A DNA stretch of 63,649 nt from Bacteroidota bacterium. GTDB taxonomy: Bacteria; Bacteroidota; Bacteroidia; Bacteroidales; Prolixibacteraceae. A model generated the notes under the pieces. The model was not told where the DNA came from, ran no database searches, and saw only the letters and a list, made by a program, of their open reading frames with translations. A program made the position numbers and the translations under genes. The stretch covers positions 1-63,649 of the forward strand of contig JAUXUF010000129.1 in NCBI GenBank assembly GCA_030684645.1. The letters are read 5' to 3'. This document shows, piece by piece, positions 19,585 to 28,504 of the stretch. Each line of letters starts with the position of its first letter. Position 1 is the stretch's first letter.

Positions 19585-19815
19585 TTAGATTTGATAATCT
19601 GAACCTGTATTTTTCATCTTTCCGAATTTGATCTTGTTCCACGTACGTTCATGAACGTAATACAAGGCCATTTTCGTAAAAACCTCTATTCCTCCAATTG
19701 ATAAAGCGAGTTCAGCTTTGCCTGTTATTATCAGTGCGATTGCAATGGTATCAATGGTTCCGATGGTACGCCATGAAACTGACTTTGCAATGCTCCGATA
19801 TGATTTCTCACTCAT
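19585..19815 (-). CDS. DUF2061 small membrane protein
   Basis: A 76-residue protein with the DUF2061 pattern: KSVSWRTIGTIDTIAIALIITG, then IGGIEVFTKMALYYVHERTWNKI. It has two hydrophobic segments. The family is frequently linked to sulfate-assimilation genes, sometimes fused with them, but its activity is not established. Here it is the first gene of the sulfite-reduction operon, 20 bp after the attenuator-like terminator, so it is the first product made when the terminator is read through. Confidence 0.85.
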   Translation of the reverse strand: MSEKSYRSIAKSVSWRTIGTIDTIAIALIITGKAELALSIGGIEVFTKMALYYVHERTWNKIKFGKMKNTGSDYQI

Positions 19816-19834
19816 TTGTGGTTTGTTTATGTGT

Positions 19835-19869
19835 AAAAAAAAAGCCCCTCTGGAAACCAGAAGAGCTTT
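19835..19869 (-). terminator. Attenuator terminator in the sulfite-reduction operon leader
   Basis: On the minus strand a 13-bp fully paired stem (19869-19857 with 19853-19841, two G-U pairs) closes a TTT loop and runs into nine T (19843-19835). It sits between the Cys-rich leader peptide and DUF2061. Bases 19914-19907 just after the Cys codons (TCAGAAGG) can pair with CTTCTGG in the ascending arm, giving a possible antiterminator of about 8 bp including two G-U pairs. Confidence 0.85.
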
Positions 19870-19892
19870 AAAATATCGTGTTATAAATTCAC

Positions 19893-19970
19893 TTATATCC
19901 TATCAACCTTCTGAAAAGCCAAACACAAACACATACACATCGAAGCGCACATGGTACTTTTTGTATTCAT
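19893..19970 (-). CDS. Cysteine-rich leader peptide of the sulfite-reduction operon
   Basis: A 25-codon frame (ATG 19970-19968, TAA 19895-19893) encodes a peptide with Cys at 8, 12, 14 and 16 and Met at 7, 11 and 13; its core is MCASMCMCLC. It lies about 60 nt into the predicted transcript, and the intrinsic terminator starts 24 nt after its stop codon. Such a run of regulatory codons followed by mutually exclusive hairpins is the classic layout of ribosome-mediated attenuation. With scarce Cys-tRNA, a ribosome stalled at the Cys codons would leave the antiterminator free. The product is probably regulatory only. Confidence 0.75.
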   Translation of the reverse strand: MNTKSTMCASMCMCLCLAFQKVDRI

Positions 19971-20038
19971 TTTTGCTATTTCAGAAGAAAACTTTTTCAT
20001 CAATAAAGGATTTAATTATCTGCAATTATTTACTGCTG

Positions 20039-20068
20039 CAAATGTATGTTCTAATTTCATACTACAAA
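20039..20068 (-). promoter_or_regulatory. Promoter of the sulfite-reduction/siroheme operon
   Basis: On the minus strand TTTG (20068-20065) and TACATTTG (20046-20039) are 18 bp apart, a near-ideal Bacteroidota promoter. Transcription would start near 20032, giving a leader of about 215 nt before DUF2061 that contains the Cys-rich peptide and the terminator. Confidence 0.7.
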
Positions 20069-20121
20069 ACAAATTGATGTTTATTTTTTTGTTAATTCAC
20101 AAAATGCCGGAAATTCGATTT

Positions 20122-20129
20122 TATATTTG
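20122..20129 (+). promoter_or_regulatory. -7 promoter element of the ATP-grasp-like gene
   Basis: TATATTTG matches TAnnTTTG, 24 bp before the ATG at 20153. It is divergent from the sulfite operon promoter about 75 bp away. No TTG lies at the usual -33 spacing. Confidence 0.5.
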
Positions 20130-20152
20130 CCTCCTGATTTCTATCGTGCCGT

Positions 20153-21382
20153 ATGGAAAAACCGAATGTTTATTACTTTAATCCGACTTGCGAACTGGCA
20201 GTAGCTAATGGATCGTTCAGTTATATGCCGCCACTCCTGCTACAGGAAATGGAACGCGACCTTTCGACACTTCCTTTTGTTTTCGCAGGCCGAAACGATT
20301 TTGTTGTGACTGAAAAACTTCCAGGTACAGGATTCATTCAAAAACTAAAAGAAGTCGGTTTTGAAGCGCCTGAATTTTGCCGTTTAGCTGAACTTGAAGG
20401 TCTTCCAACCGATTCACTGGATGCCATTGTCCCATGGGGATGGAGCCCTGCCTTGCATTTCAATTTAAGGAATCTGAAAGAAAAATGCTCCGATAAATTT
20501 AAATCAAGTCCCGTTTTCGATTGGGAAAAAGAACAGAAGTTACTTTTTGAGCGTTCGACTTCGCTGGATTTATTGACCGGAATTCTGAACCAGCATCCGT
20601 ACGACTGGTTTATTGACCCGGAAATGACCGGAGAAAAAGTAAATAGTTCTGAAGAAATTGAAGCGCTTTTGGGAAAGTACTCTTCCCTGGTAGTAAAAGC
20701 TCCCGTAAGTTCTTCCGGACGGGGGATACAGATCCTCCGCAAACCTGGCTTGAATACTTCGAACAAACAGTGGATTTCGGGAGTACTCCGGCAGCAGAAA
20801 TACCTGGTTGCCGAACCTTTACTTGACAAAGCGCTTGATTTATCATTTCAATTTCAGGTTTCTGCTCATTCCGAAATTGATTACCTGGGCTATTCCATTT
20901 TTGAAACCAGTTCAAATGGTCAGTATAGGGGAACCTTGATTCATCCTGATTTGAAAAGTATATTACCGGAAGAAAATGCTGTTGTAGTGCAGGAAATGAT
21001 CGGAATAACGGCAAAAGTTATCGGGGAGGCTTTAAAAAAATCAGTTTATTCAAAAATTTACCAGGGATTTATAGGAGTTGATGCCTTGATCTTCAGGCAC
21101 CAGGAACAGTTAAGAATGCAACCTTGTATCGAAGTAAACAGCAGGATGAATATGGGAATACTGGCGATGTTTCTGGAAAAGAGAATTAGTCCCGACACAA
21201 GTGGGAAATTTGAACTTTTTTACGGATCGCCAGGTGAATTCGAAAATTTTGCCAGGATCCAAGCGCAGAATAATCCTTTACGATTTAAAGACGGGAAACT
21301 ATGTTCGGGCTTTCTACCGCTTGTGGAACCTGACAGGCAAAAGAAATTTGGGGCCTATATTTTAACAGGCGAGGCCAAATAA
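20153..21382 (+). CDS. Unrecognised protein with ATP-grasp-like features
   Basis: I do not recognise a named family for this 409-residue protein. Its middle carries VVKAPVSSSGRGIQIL (about residue 180), like the nucleotide-binding loop of ATP-grasp ligases. Near 325 it has PCIEVNSRMNMGIL, like the metal-binding strand (E-x-N) of that fold. The N-terminus has an unusual conserved-looking start, NPTCELAVANGSFSYMPP. There is no signal peptide or membrane segment. It is divergent from the sulfite operon and its 3' end overlaps the lone receiver gene by 28 bp tail to tail. A carboxylate-amine ligase-type activity is a guess from fold features. Confidence 0.55.
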   Translation: MEKPNVYYFNPTCELAVANGSFSYMPPLLLQEMERDLSTLPFVFAGRNDFVVTEKLPGTGFIQKLKEVGFEAPEFCRLAELEGLPTDSLDAIVPWGWSPALHFNLRNLKEKCSDKFKSSPVFDWEKEQKLLFERSTSLDLLTGILNQHPYDWFIDPEMTGEKVNSSEEIEALLGKYSSLVVKAPVSSSGRGIQILRKPGLNTSNKQWISGVLRQQKYLVAEPLLDKALDLSFQFQVSAHSEIDYLGYSIFETSSNGQYRGTLIHPDLKSILPEENAVVVQEMIGITAKVIGEALKKSVYSKIYQGFIGVDALIFRHQEQLRMQPCIEVNSRMNMGILAMFLEKRISPDTSGKFELFYGSPGEFENFARIQAQNNPLRFKDGKLCSGFLPLVEPDRQKKFGAYILTGEAK

Positions 21383-21762
21383 CGGTTAAGTGTATCAAGA
21401 AGAAATTTCAGCCTGATGGGCTTGGTAATGAACTCATCGCAACCAGCCTCCTGGCATAATCCTTCTTCACCCGACAAAATAAATGCAGTTTGAACAACGA
21501 TGATGATGTTTGGATAAAGCGACTTAATAATTCTGGTGGCTTCAATTCCATCCATTTTAGGCATGTTGATGTCCATTAAGATCAAATCAAGCCGGGGATT
21601 ATTCTTTACAATTTCAACAGCATCCATCCCATTTTTTGCCCAAATCATTGTTGCTTTTGTCTTCCGTAGAGCAGCTTCAAAATAGATATTACTGGTATCA
21701 TTGTCTTCAACAATTAATACTGTTTTCCCTTCCCAGGAATAATTTGCATCAGTGAATTCCAT
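21355..21762 (-). CDS. Single-domain response regulator (receiver only)
   Basis: A 135-residue CheY-like receiver with the acidic pocket VLIVEDND, the phospho-acceptor Asp in LILMDINMPKMDG and the conserved Lys in ITKPIRL. It has no output domain. It is the last gene of the chemotaxis operon, 9 bp after the hybrid kinase, and is a likely phosphorylation partner of that kinase. Confidence 0.9.
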   Translation of the reverse strand: MEFTDANYSWEGKTVLIVEDNDTSNIYFEAALRKTKATMIWAKNGMDAVEIVKNNPRLDLILMDINMPKMDGIEATRIIKSLYPNIIIVVQTAFILSGEEGLCQEAGCDEFITKPIRLKFLLDTLNRYLASPVKI

Positions 21763-21771
21763 TGTGTTTTT

Positions 21772-23355
21772 TTATATATGATTATTTTCCTGCTGTTTAT
21801 AAATTCGGTTAATGACATGGATCAGTTCACTCATAACAAATGGTTTACTCAAATAATCATCCATTCCAGCCTCGATAAATAATTCCTTGTCACTTTTCAA
21901 TGTATCGGCTGTTATAGCAATAATTGGAATCCGGGGATTTCTGTTATTCGCTTTTTCCCATTCCCTGATTTTACCGGTGGCTTCAACTCCATCCATTCCG
22001 GGCATCTGAATGTCCATAAAAACCACATCGGGCGACTCACTGATAAATCTTTCAACTGCCTGTATTCCATCAGCAACAACGATCACTGTATGCCCTAGTT
22101 TCTTTAGATTTAAGATAGCAACTTTTTGGTTAATATCGTTATCTTCAGCCAATAATATTTTTAATTCTTTATCAGACGGTATCAATTCTTCTATTTCCTT
22201 TGATTCGTCAACAGAAAGGGTTAACGAAGAAATTCCAAATTCGGCATCAAAATGAAAGATAGCGCCTTTACCTTCTTCACTGGTAATCCCGATATCTCCA
22301 TTCATTAACCGGACCAGGTTCTTCGAAATGGCAAGTCCAAGGCCGGTACCTCCAAATTTTCGGGTTGTAGAAGTCTCAGCCTGTGAAAATGACTTAAACA
22401 GTTTGCATTGATTTTCAGGAGAAATACCAATGCCGGTATCCTGAACTTCAAACTTCAGACGAACATTCCCACCATTCTTTACAATCATATTCACCCTTAC
22501 ATGCACATATCCTTCGGTCGTAAATTTTATGGAGTTGTTACATAGATTTATCAAAACCTGCTTTAGACGTAAGGGATCACCAACAAGCCATCTGGGCACA
22601 TCAGTACCAATCTCAAATGACATTTCAAGATTTTTCTGCATTGCTTTGTACCGAAGGATTTTTATGACCTCGTTCACCACATCAGCGATATTGAAACGAA
22701 TTCTTTCGAAGGTGATCTGTCCGGCTTCGATCTTTGAAAAATCGAGTACATCGTTTATGATCATCAACAGGTTTTCACCGGATATTTTAATAATATCCAA
22801 ATATTCAAGCTGTTCCCTGGTCAGCTGACTTCGTTCAAGAATATCCACCATACCAACGATTCCATTCATTGGCGTTCTGATTTCGTGCGACATGTTGGCT
22901 AGAAAGATGGCTTTTGCTTTTGCCGAATTTTCAGCCATTTCTTTTGAATGGATAAGCTCTTCCTGAGTTCTCCGGAGTGTCAAATGAAGATTTACCCTTG
23001 CCAGAAGCTCCTCTCTACTAAATGGTTTTGGAATATAATCGACCGCCCCCAGCTGAAACCCTTTAATGATGCTGTCTTTCTCTTTCTTGGCCGTCAGGAA
23101 AATGATCGGAATATCCTGAGTCTGCGGGTTTGATTTCAAATGAGTACAAACTTCAAATCCGTCAATATCAGGAAGAACAACATCAAGCAAAATCAGATCA
23201 AATTTATGTGCTTTGGCTTTGGCAATTGCCGATTTTCCGTTTATGGCGGTAGCTATCAAATACTCTTTTTCTGATAAAATATCTTTCATCAGATCAAGGT
23301 TGAGTTGCACATCATCAACGATCAGAATTTTCGAAATTTGATTTGTATCCTTCAT
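21772..23355 (-). CDS. Hybrid histidine kinase (REC-HisKA-HATPase-REC)
   Basis: This soluble 527-residue protein begins with a receiver (ILIVDDVQ; LILLDVVLPDIDG; PKPFSREEL). A HisKA domain follows with an intact H-box (FLANMSHEIRTPMNG near residue 158), then a HATPase with N-box NLCNNSIKF and glycine boxes DTGIGIS and GTGLGLAIS. A second receiver (ILLAEDNDINQ; VVFMDIQMPGMDG) is at the C-terminus. Having no sensor or membrane segment, it must take input through its N-terminal receiver or from a partner. It lies between cheB and the lone receiver in the chemotaxis operon. Confidence 0.92.
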   Translation of the reverse strand: MKDTNQISKILIVDDVQLNLDLMKDILSEKEYLIATAINGKSAIAKAKAHKFDLILLDVVLPDIDGFEVCTHLKSNPQTQDIPIIFLTAKKEKDSIIKGFQLGAVDYIPKPFSREELLARVNLHLTLRRTQEELIHSKEMAENSAKAKAIFLANMSHEIRTPMNGIVGMVDILERSQLTREQLEYLDIIKISGENLLMIINDVLDFSKIEAGQITFERIRFNIADVVNEVIKILRYKAMQKNLEMSFEIGTDVPRWLVGDPLRLKQVLINLCNNSIKFTTEGYVHVRVNMIVKNGGNVRLKFEVQDTGIGISPENQCKLFKSFSQAETSTTRKFGGTGLGLAISKNLVRLMNGDIGITSEEGKGAIFHFDAEFGISSLTLSVDESKEIEELIPSDKELKILLAEDNDINQKVAILNLKKLGHTVIVVADGIQAVERFISESPDVVFMDIQMPGMDGVEATGKIREWEKANNRNPRIPIIAITADTLKSDKELFIEAGMDDYLSKPFVMSELIHVINRIYKQQENNHI

Positions 23356-23359
23356 CCTC

Positions 23360-24427
23360 CTACAATGTTGAGTTTATCCAATTTATCAATTCATTCGGGT
23401 TGCCTATCATTTTTACCGAATTCAGTTTGATGGCTTCTTTTGGCATACCGAATACTACAGAAGATTTTTCGTCCTGCGCAAAGGTCATTGCTCCGTTATT
23501 ATACAATTCAAGCATGCCCTTCGATCCATCTCCGCCCATCCCGGTAAGCAAAACTGCTGTTATATTTTTTCCCGTGAATTTGCTTGCAGATTGAAACAAA
23601 ACATCAACAGAAGGCCGGTGGCGATTGACTAATGGCCCCATTTCAAGTTTGCATTTAAATTTCCCATTTTCATTAACCAACAACAGATGATTAAATCCAT
23701 TTGCAATGTACGCACTTCCTCGCTGAATGATGTCACCTTGCTCAGCTTCTTTCACATTTAGCGCAGATTCCATATTTAACCGGTTGGCAAATGCCTTTGT
23801 AAATTCGCCAGGCATATGCTGTACAATTAAAATACCGGGTAAATCGTTTCGCAGGTTTTTCAGAATTCGCGAAATAACTTCAGTACCACCAGTAGATGCG
23901 CCAATCAGGATTACATTTTCTGACGCCTGGCCAGACGATGATGCTAAAGGTGAAAATCTGACCGATTCATTGACCAGTTTATTTCCATTTTCAGCTGATT
24001 TTACCGGTCTGACCCGAACTCGCTCGGTCAATGCTGAAGCTTTTATGGCATCAGTAATCCGGATTCCATATTCTTCAAGCAGTTCCTTATTTGATAATTT
24101 AGGCTTAGTAACAATTTCTCTGGCGCCCAATTTTAAAGCTATAATTCCTTTTTCAGAACCTTCACCGGTGACCGATGAGATAACGACAACCGGAATAGGA
24201 TGTTGTTTCATGAGTTTACTCAGAAATGTCAGACCGTCCATGCGGGGCATTTCTATATCGAGGGTAATTACATCAGGAAGGTTCTCTGCAATTTTTGACA
24301 CCGCTTCATAGGGATCAGCAGCGGTACCGATAACCTCTATTTCAGGATCTTGACTTAAAATCTGTTTCAAGATATTTTGAACTGAAACAGAATCATCAAC
24401 GATCAGCACTTTTATCTTTCGGATCAT
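23360..24427 (-). CDS. cheB: Chemotaxis protein-glutamate methylesterase CheB
   Basis: CheB removes methyl groups from receptor glutamates (and can deamidate glutamines) for adaptation. The 355-residue protein has an N-terminal receiver (VLIVDDSVSVQ; ITLDIEMPRMDG). The C-terminal esterase has the triad in IGASTGGTE (Ser), QHMPGEFT (His) and TGMGGDGSKG (Asp). The overlap with cheD (ATGA-type) indicates coupled translation. Confidence 0.95.
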   Translation of the reverse strand: MIRKIKVLIVDDSVSVQNILKQILSQDPEIEVIGTAADPYEAVSKIAENLPDVITLDIEMPRMDGLTFLSKLMKQHPIPVVVISSVTGEGSEKGIIALKLGAREIVTKPKLSNKELLEEYGIRITDAIKASALTERVRVRPVKSAENGNKLVNESVRFSPLASSSGQASENVILIGASTGGTEVISRILKNLRNDLPGILIVQHMPGEFTKAFANRLNMESALNVKEAEQGDIIQRGSAYIANGFNHLLLVNENGKFKCKLEMGPLVNRHRPSVDVLFQSASKFTGKNITAVLLTGMGGDGSKGMLELYNNGAMTFAQDEKSSVVFGMPKEAIKLNSVKMIGNPNELINWINSTL

Positions 24428-24912
24428 TTTGTTTCATTTTGAGTTGTTTTGTCCAGATACTTTTGCAAAACTTCACCAGTCCCGGTATTAAAATGAATCT
24501 TTCGTCCCTGCTTTCCTCCGGTGCTTGAACTTACGACAGAAATACCCAATTCGGAGATCAATTTGTAAGCTAACTCGATATTTCGTTGTCCAACGTTAAA
24601 AACAGAATGTTGCTCGCCCAGAACTTCAGCGCCTCCAAAAATTTTACAAACAATATCCTCTTTTTTTGCACCAGAATCAAGCATTTTCTGAAATAGTTGA
24701 ACAATCGCCACATTTCCGTATTTCGGAGATTCCAGGCCATCGCCATTCCAGTATGGCAACATATAATGGTTGATTCCACCGATATTTTGATTTTCATCAA
24801 AAAAACAAACGGCCACACACGATCCGAGTATAGTAGTCACCCACTGTGAATCTTTACTGATACACAAGGTTGACGGATGTAGAAAATAGGGCGTTTGCCT
24901 GTCTTTGTTCAT
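24424..24912 (-). CDS. cheD: Chemoreceptor glutamine deamidase CheD
   Basis: A 162-residue protein with the CheD catalytic pattern: Cys in TTILGSCVAVCFFD and His in GGINHYMLP, then the later FGGAEVL and NVGQRNIE segments. CheD deamidates receptor glutamines and, in systems with CheC, interacts with it; no CheC is visible in this operon. It overlaps cheB downstream and directly abuts the kinase-like gene upstream. Confidence 0.93.
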   Translation of the reverse strand: MNKDRQTPYFLHPSTLCISKDSQWVTTILGSCVAVCFFDENQNIGGINHYMLPYWNGDGLESPKYGNVAIVQLFQKMLDSGAKKEDIVCKIFGGAEVLGEQHSVFNVGQRNIELAYKLISELGISVVSSSTGGKQGRKIHFNTGTGEVLQKYLDKTTQNETK

Positions 24913-25796
24913 TAGAAACTGACTTCTGAATCAACTAAAAAATCTTCCAGATCATCCCACTCATCAACTTCTACACTTTCAGGAATCGAAACCATCGCCC
25001 GAATGCCTCCTTCAAAATTGTCGTTCAGGCTCACTTCCCCTCCAAGCATTTCTGTATAAGCCTGAACGATGGATAAACCCAGACCGTGGCCTGTATTTAT
25101 CGAATTGATCTTCTCTTCAAGTTGCTTAAACCGGTCGAAAATAACAATCCGGTCATCCGGATTAATTCCTTTTCCATGATCTGAAACTTCCATGGATAAT
25201 TTTCCTTTCCCCAAAACAAACTCCAGATCGATAACCGAACCTTCCGGACTGTATTTGATTGAATTACTAATCAGATTTTTAAGAATCAGATCTAACTTTT
25301 CCTTGTCAGATGCAAACGATAGTGGCCTCTCCATTTTCAATTCATCGGTAAAGCTTACCGAAAGCCGGATATTCCTTTTATTCAGAAGTGTCTGGAAATA
25401 TTGGCAGATGTGATCGCTCAGTAAATTCAGGTTAATTGCAGTAAATTTGAATTCTTCCTTTCCTGCTTCAATCAGGGCTGCCGCAAAAATATTTTTTAGT
25501 TGAAAATCAAGATGAAAGGCTTCCTCAAAAATCAGATCAGCCATGCGGTGAGCCTGTGGCATTTCACCTTCTTTCAACTGTTTCAGATTTTCGGCCAATG
25601 CAAGTACACTGGCAAACGGGTTTACAATTTCGTTCGTAATATTACTGATGAAATGCCCCTTCAACCTTTCAGAATCGCGCAATTTTTCATTCACCTTGTA
25701 CAAGCTCCTGGCTAATTCTTCATTTTCGATTTTAAGTTGTGAAACTTGTTGTTGATAATTTTCCAACGCAATTTCAAGTTCATTTTTAGCATTCAT
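24912..25796 (-). CDS. Histidine-kinase-like ATPase lacking the phospho-acceptor His
   Basis: A 294-residue soluble protein with an N-terminal coiled coil (about 1-45), a HisKA-like dimerisation region and a HATPase domain with apparently intact ATP-binding boxes (NLISNSIKYSPEG, DHGKGI, GHGLGLSI). In the H-box position FISNITNEIVNP the usual His is Asn55 (codon AAC, one base from CAC). It therefore probably cannot autophosphorylate in the standard way. It may act as a phosphatase, a pseudokinase or a partner of CheA or the hybrid kinase. It is flanked by cheR and cheD with 4-bp or smaller overlaps. Confidence 0.82.
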   Translation of the reverse strand: MNAKNELEIALENYQQQVSQLKIENEELARSLYKVNEKLRDSERLKGHFISNITNEIVNPFASVLALAENLKQLKEGEMPQAHRMADLIFEEAFHLDFQLKNIFAAALIEAGKEEFKFTAINLNLLSDHICQYFQTLLNKRNIRLSVSFTDELKMERPLSFASDKEKLDLILKNLISNSIKYSPEGSVIDLEFVLGKGKLSMEVSDHGKGINPDDRIVIFDRFKQLEEKINSINTGHGLGLSIVQAYTEMLGGEVSLNDNFEGGIRAMVSIPESVEVDEWDDLEDFLVDSEVSF

Positions 25797-26683
25797 AAAC
25801 CTTCAGTATTTGTTTTGACATATACACTTGGTGCAATGGATTTTAAGGGCAGTTGCATGTTTATCAGCGATTCAGAATGACCAATAAACAGATAACCTCC
25901 TGTATTTAATCTCTCGATAACCTTTCTCAACACCGACAATTGAACTTGATGATCGAAATAAATCAGTGTGTTCCGAAGAAAAATTATATCAAATTGCATA
26001 TTTGTCGAGTACGAACTGTCCATCAGATTTAAATAGGCTACCCTGATTTTTTCCCTTATTTCCTTGACAACCCGAACTTTCGGATCTTTGGTATTTTTAC
26101 TTTTCAAAAAGTACCGATGTTTCAGATCCAAGGCTAATTCATCAACCTGCGACATCGGATAGACCGCCTCTTGGGCAGATTTCAACATCCGGACTGAGAT
26201 GTCGGTAGCCAGGATGGAATAATTGAACCGAACGCCTTTCATTCGCATAAACTCTTCCAGCGTAATACCAATCGTAAAAGCCTCTTGTCCACTGGAACAG
26301 CCAGCGCTCCAGGCATTTAGCTGAGACATACAAAAGTCGCCACTTTCGTGAACAAACTCAGGAAGCACATGATCTCTGATGAATTGAAAATGATCACTTT
26401 CCCTGAAAAAGTCGGTTTTATTGGTCGAGATATAATCAACTAAAACATTAAACTCAGTTGAATCGACTTGTCCGTTCAGCAAATTTGCTGCATACTCATC
26501 AAACGAATGAATATCCAATTCGCGCAAACGTCGCTGTAGCCTGGCCTGGAACATGATTTTTTTTTCCGATGGCATTTTAATTCCATACCTTTCGGTAATC
26601 ATCTTCCCAAGCTGAAGGAAAAGGTCGTCAGATATCTGGATAAATTCCGATTTCACTGTCAAGTTTAAAGTATAAATAGCCAA
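25793..26683 (-). CDS. cheR: Chemotaxis protein methyltransferase CheR
   Basis: CheR methylates receptor glutamates using SAM. The 296-residue protein has the N-terminal helical domain (MFQARLQRRLRELDI) and the SAM-binding domain with WSAGCSSGQEAFTIG near residue 125 (the motif usually reads CSTGEEPYS), DIIFLRNTLIYFD near 233 and FIGHSESL near the end. It overlaps the kinase-like gene by 4 bp. Confidence 0.94.
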   Translation of the reverse strand: MAIYTLNLTVKSEFIQISDDLFLQLGKMITERYGIKMPSEKKIMFQARLQRRLRELDIHSFDEYAANLLNGQVDSTEFNVLVDYISTNKTDFFRESDHFQFIRDHVLPEFVHESGDFCMSQLNAWSAGCSSGQEAFTIGITLEEFMRMKGVRFNYSILATDISVRMLKSAQEAVYPMSQVDELALDLKHRYFLKSKNTKDPKVRVVKEIREKIRVAYLNLMDSSYSTNMQFDIIFLRNTLIYFDHQVQLSVLRKVIERLNTGGYLFIGHSESLINMQLPLKSIAPSVYVKTNTEGL

Positions 26684-26701
26684 AGTGATTCAACACTTCA
26701 A

Positions 26702-28486
26702 TTAAAACCGTTCAAAATCGTCGTCGGAACTATCCGGCAAATCCAAATTAATAACAACTCCCTGCTTTGCTTCCTGTGAATCATGTTCAGCAGGCTTTTG
26801 AACATGATTAGCTGTTCTGACTAAACGAATATTCTTGTTCGAATCATCGATCTGGAAGAAAGAAATAATATCCTGAAGCTGCTCGGCCTGAGCTGATAAC
26901 TCTACCGCATTGGTCGATAATTCTTCGGATGTGGCAGCATTTTGTTGGGTAACCATGTTTAATTGCTGAATGGCAGAATTGATCTGTTCGGCTCCTGCAC
27001 TCTGCTCATGATTCGCCGCTGAAATATTCTGAATAAGCTGCGATGTTTTTTGAAAATCCGGAACAATTTCTTTCATGAGTTTTCCGGCTTCTTCGGCATT
27101 TAAAACGCTCGATTTGGTCAATTGGTCTATTTCCATAGCTGCCAGTTTACTTCGTTCTGCCAGTTTCCCAACTTCAGAAGCAACCACACCAAATCCCCGA
27201 CCGTGGTCACCTGCCCTCGCCGCTTCAACGGCTGCATTCAGCGCCAAAATATTGGTTTGAAAGGCGATATCGCCAATGATCGAAATTTTGTTGGCAATTT
27301 CACGCATGGCATCCACCGTTTCTATTACTTTACTGCTTCCGTGGTAAATTTCTTTTTCAGCGGTGAGAACAAATTTTTCTGTTTTTTTTGCATTTTCTTT
27401 GTTTTGCTGAATAGTTGCGGCCATTTCCTCGATGGCTGCCGACACTTCTTCAGCAGAAGCAGCTTGTTCAGAAGCTCCTTGAGAAACCAGCTGTGAGCTG
27501 GAACTAAGTTCAAGGCTTGCAGATGCCAGGTTCGCGGATGTACTCGAAACATAAGCAATAATCTTCCGAAGTTTGTGGTTCATCTCTTGCAGTTGATGAG
27601 CCAAAATTCCGATTTCATCCTTTTGGTCGATGTCAATTTCAGCTGTTAAATCTCCTTTAGCTAATTTTTGTGCAAATTCGATACCCTTTAACAAAGGCTG
27701 TGTGATAATGTTAGAAATAAAAAGGCCGATAATTACGGAAAATACCAGTGAAAAAAGAACAATAATCAGTTGAACAACAACCGATATATTGACTGATTTG
27801 ACAAAACCGTCCGACATCTTGCTTGTATAAGCTATTGCTGCATTGCGCAGGTTATCAGAATTTTGTATCAGTTTTCCTGAAATATCAGAATCTGCTTTTT
27901 TTAATTCCTGAAGTTTTGCATTTTTTTCTGCCAGCGCTTCGTTGGCAGATTTGATGTCCATTGCAGCTTTTTGGACCGGATTATTTAATTTTTTCTTCGT
28001 GGACTTCTTTGGATTCGAATTGTTCTGAATAAGTTCTGAATTCCGGCTAATTTCGTTTTGCAGGTAGTTTATATCCTGAACAGTTTTAAAAGCCATCACA
28101 ATATTCTGCTCATATTGCGGTATCAAAATGGTGGCTTCGCTTAGGTTCTGTTCTAATTTCGACAGATTCTTCGACCTTTCAAGTAATTGGCCACCTTCGC
28201 TTAATGTAGTCTTCAATGAGTCAAATTCGGCTTTGGCAATTTTATAATATTCGGGGTTACCTGTTAAATAATAACCTTGCATTTCAAGAGCCACCACTTG
28301 TGTTTCATGGCTTAATTTGGTTGAAAGTTCAAGCTGCGGAAGAAATTCTTTGGAAAACGAATTAATATCCGATTTGAAAAACAGCAAAGTTCCAACTGAA
28401 TATACTGAAATCAGAAATACAATCAGGATCAGAACACCAAATGTCCCCATCAGTTTTGTCCGTATTTTTAAGTCAACTAATCTCAT
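26702..28486 (-). CDS. Methyl-accepting chemotaxis protein with 4HB-type sensor
   Basis: The 594-residue receptor has TM1 at about 12-32, a mostly helical periplasmic domain of about 190 residues (4HB_MCP-like) and TM2 at about 233-257. A HAMP domain and a cytoplasmic signalling helix pair follow, with the conserved hairpin tip [40 protein letters not shown]. The ligand cannot be read. It is the only receptor in the operon, and I see no obvious CheR-tethering pentapeptide at the C-terminus, which ends SSDDDFERF. Confidence 0.93.
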   Translation of the reverse strand: MRLVDLKIRTKLMGTFGVLILIVFLISVYSVGTLLFFKSDINSFSKEFLPQLELSTKLSHETQVVALEMQGYYLTGNPEYYKIAKAEFDSLKTTLSEGGQLLERSKNLSKLEQNLSEATILIPQYEQNIVMAFKTVQDINYLQNEISRNSELIQNNSNPKKSTKKKLNNPVQKAAMDIKSANEALAEKNAKLQELKKADSDISGKLIQNSDNLRNAAIAYTSKMSDGFVKSVNISVVVQLIIVLFSLVFSVIIGLFISNIITQPLLKGIEFAQKLAKGDLTAEIDIDQKDEIGILAHQLQEMNHKLRKIIAYVSSTSANLASASLELSSSSQLVSQGASEQAASAEEVSAAIEEMAATIQQNKENAKKTEKFVLTAEKEIYHGSSKVIETVDAMREIANKISIIGDIAFQTNILALNAAVEAARAGDHGRGFGVVASEVGKLAERSKLAAMEIDQLTKSSVLNAEEAGKLMKEIVPDFQKTSQLIQNISAANHEQSAGAEQINSAIQQLNMVTQQNAATSEELSTNAVELSAQAEQLQDIISFFQIDDSNKNIRLVRTANHVQKPAEHDSQEAKQGVVINLDLPDSSDDDFERF

Positions 28487-28504
28487 AATCTGTATTTTAT
28501 AGAA

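Noticed and set aside
19636-19651. parS-like start (TGTTCCACGT)
   Set aside because: Only the first ten of sixteen bases match the ParB palindrome, and it lies in coding sequence between sulfite operon genes.
19718-20077. 119-residue plus-strand frame across the sulfite operon leader
   Set aside because: It reads antisense through the Cys-rich leader peptide and terminator and has no domain or plausible start region.
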